DNA of 64,000 nucleotides, taken from the NCBI RefSeq assembly GCF_011947195.1, contig NZ_JAATVY010000001.1, positions 124,001 to 188,000 of the forward strand. The letters run 5' to 3'. Shown here piece after piece: positions 63,411-64,000 of this stretch. The notes under the pieces were generated by a model, which made no database searches, had not been told where the DNA came from, and saw nothing but the letters and a program-made list of their open reading frames with translations. The position numbers and the translations under genes are program-made. This stretch comes from Planosporangium thailandense (lineage in GTDB: Bacteria > Actinomycetota > Actinomycetes > Mycobacteriales > Micromonosporaceae). The number at the start of each line of letters is the position of its first letter. Positions within the stretch are counted from its first letter, which is position 1.

Positions 63411-64000
63411 ATGGCGAATCCGTTCGCTAAGGGTTGGCGATACCTGATGGCGCTGTTCGGCGCCAAGATCGACGAGTACGCCGATCCCAAGGTGCAGATC
63501 CAGCAGGCGATCGAGGATGCGCAGCGCCAGCATCAGGCTCTCGTCCAGCAGGCCGCTGCCGTCATCGGCAACCAGCGCCAGCTGGAGATGAAGCTGTCCC
63601 GGCAGATGGCCGAGGTGGAGAAGCTGCAGGGCTCGGCCCGCCAGGCGCTGGTACTGGCCGACAAGGCGCGCGCCGAGGGCAACGAGCAGGAGGCTGCGCG
63701 CTACGAGAACACCGCGCAGACCTTCGCCACCCAGCTTGTCGCCGCCGAGCAGTCGATGGAGGACCTCAAGACCCTCCACGACCAGGCGCTCAACGCCGCC
63801 ACGCAGGCCCGCCAGGCGGTGGAGAACAACGCGATGATCCTGCAGCAGAAGATCGCCGAGCGTACGCGGCTGCTCAGCCAGCTCGAGCAGGCCAAGATGC
63901 AGGAGACCGTCGCGAAGTCGCTGGAGTCGATGAGCTCGCTCGCCGCGCCCGGCAACACGCCTTCGCTGGAAGAGGTCCGCGAGAAGATCGAGCGCCGCTA
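63411..64000 (+). CDS. pspA: PspA/IM30 family phage-shock protein (3' end beyond window)
   Basis: An ESCRT-III-like membrane-stabilising protein. The visible 196 residues start with the amphipathic helix [20 protein letters not shown], then the family segment [20 protein letters not shown] near 20-39 and a long coiled-coil hairpin ([19 protein letters not shown]). AGAGAGGAACC precedes it. The frame is open to the window end. Together with clgR and the PspM-like gene it forms an envelope-stress set as in mycobacteria. Confidence 0.92.
   Translation, partial: MANPFAKGWRYLMALFGAKIDEYADPKVQIQQAIEDAQRQHQALVQQAAAVIGNQRQLEMKLSRQMAEVEKLQGSARQALVLADKARAEGNEQEAARYENTAQTFATQLVAAEQSMEDLKTLHDQALNAATQARQAVENNAMILQQKIAERTRLLSQLEQAKMQETVAKSLESMSSLAAPGNTPSLEEVREKIERR

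Overview
The window is GC-rich (roughly 70%), densely packed and carries housekeeping genes almost throughout. Gene content and order point to a high-GC actinomycete chromosome, most likely a member of the Micromonosporaceae or a close relative. That placement is inferred from content; no 16S gene is present. The order (tsf, pyrH, frr, cdsA, rlmN ... dxr, rip1, ispG ... map ... rimP, nusA, ylxR, infB, rbfA ... truB, ribF, rpsO, pnp, pepR, dapB ... thyX, dapA, rnj, ftsK, rimO, pgsA, cinA, clgR ... pspA) follows the block I recall from Mycobacterium tuberculosis and Streptomyces. I see no IS element, prophage, integrase, CRISPR array, tRNA or rRNA gene.

Layout. 1-4100: end of tsf with its terminator, then nucleotide, ribosome-recycling and lipid genes and rlmN. 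4192-9236: a DivIVA-repeat protein, a membrane glycosyltransferase, a DUF2631 protein and a metallo-beta-lactamase/Rieske fusion. 9501-15721: cold-shock protein, acyltransferase, the isoprenoid (MEP) genes dxr and ispG around the site-2 protease rip1, and two GNAT acetyltransferases. 15774-22440: a FadR-controlled amine-catabolism cluster (permease, regulator, GlnA4-type glutamine-synthetase-like ligase, aldehyde dehydrogenase, SDR, gamma-glutamyl hydrolase), leading to map. 23326-29768: a VIT1/CCC1 transporter, then a minus-strand block with a deazaflavin-dependent enzyme, a PadR/ABC (FtsX-type) operon and a ferritin-like protein plus lipoprotein. 29996-45592: the rimP-nusA-ylxR-infB-rbfA translation block, MATE transporter, truB, ribF, rhomboid-like protein, rpsO, pnp, pepR, dapB. 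45601-50289: accessory genes (two related GNATs, a YcaQ-type DNA glycosylase, DUF2752, DUF4097 and a ribbon-helix-helix regulator with a very clear operator). 50363-59894: thyX, dapA, RNase J, a Uma2-family nuclease, ftsK, rimO, pgsA, cinA. 60014-64000: clgR followed by an envelope-stress-like set: a solute-binding/VWA fusion, a 270-aa PspM-like membrane protein and PspA (cut by the window end).

How the parts work together. Many neighbours overlap by 1-4 bases and are probably translationally coupled. About a dozen genes instead have a TANNNT-like -10 hexamer ending 6-8 bases before the start codon and no Shine-Dalgarno, which predicts leaderless mRNAs. The parts most worth follow-up are the clgR/VWA/PspM-like/PspA locus, the RHH and PadR operators lying inside their own promoters, the amine cluster with its upstream palindrome, the rbfA-to-MATE interval where the DHH phosphoesterase gene is missing and a 34-codon ORF sits, and a 25-bp perfect inverted repeat next to a dispersed 15-mer.
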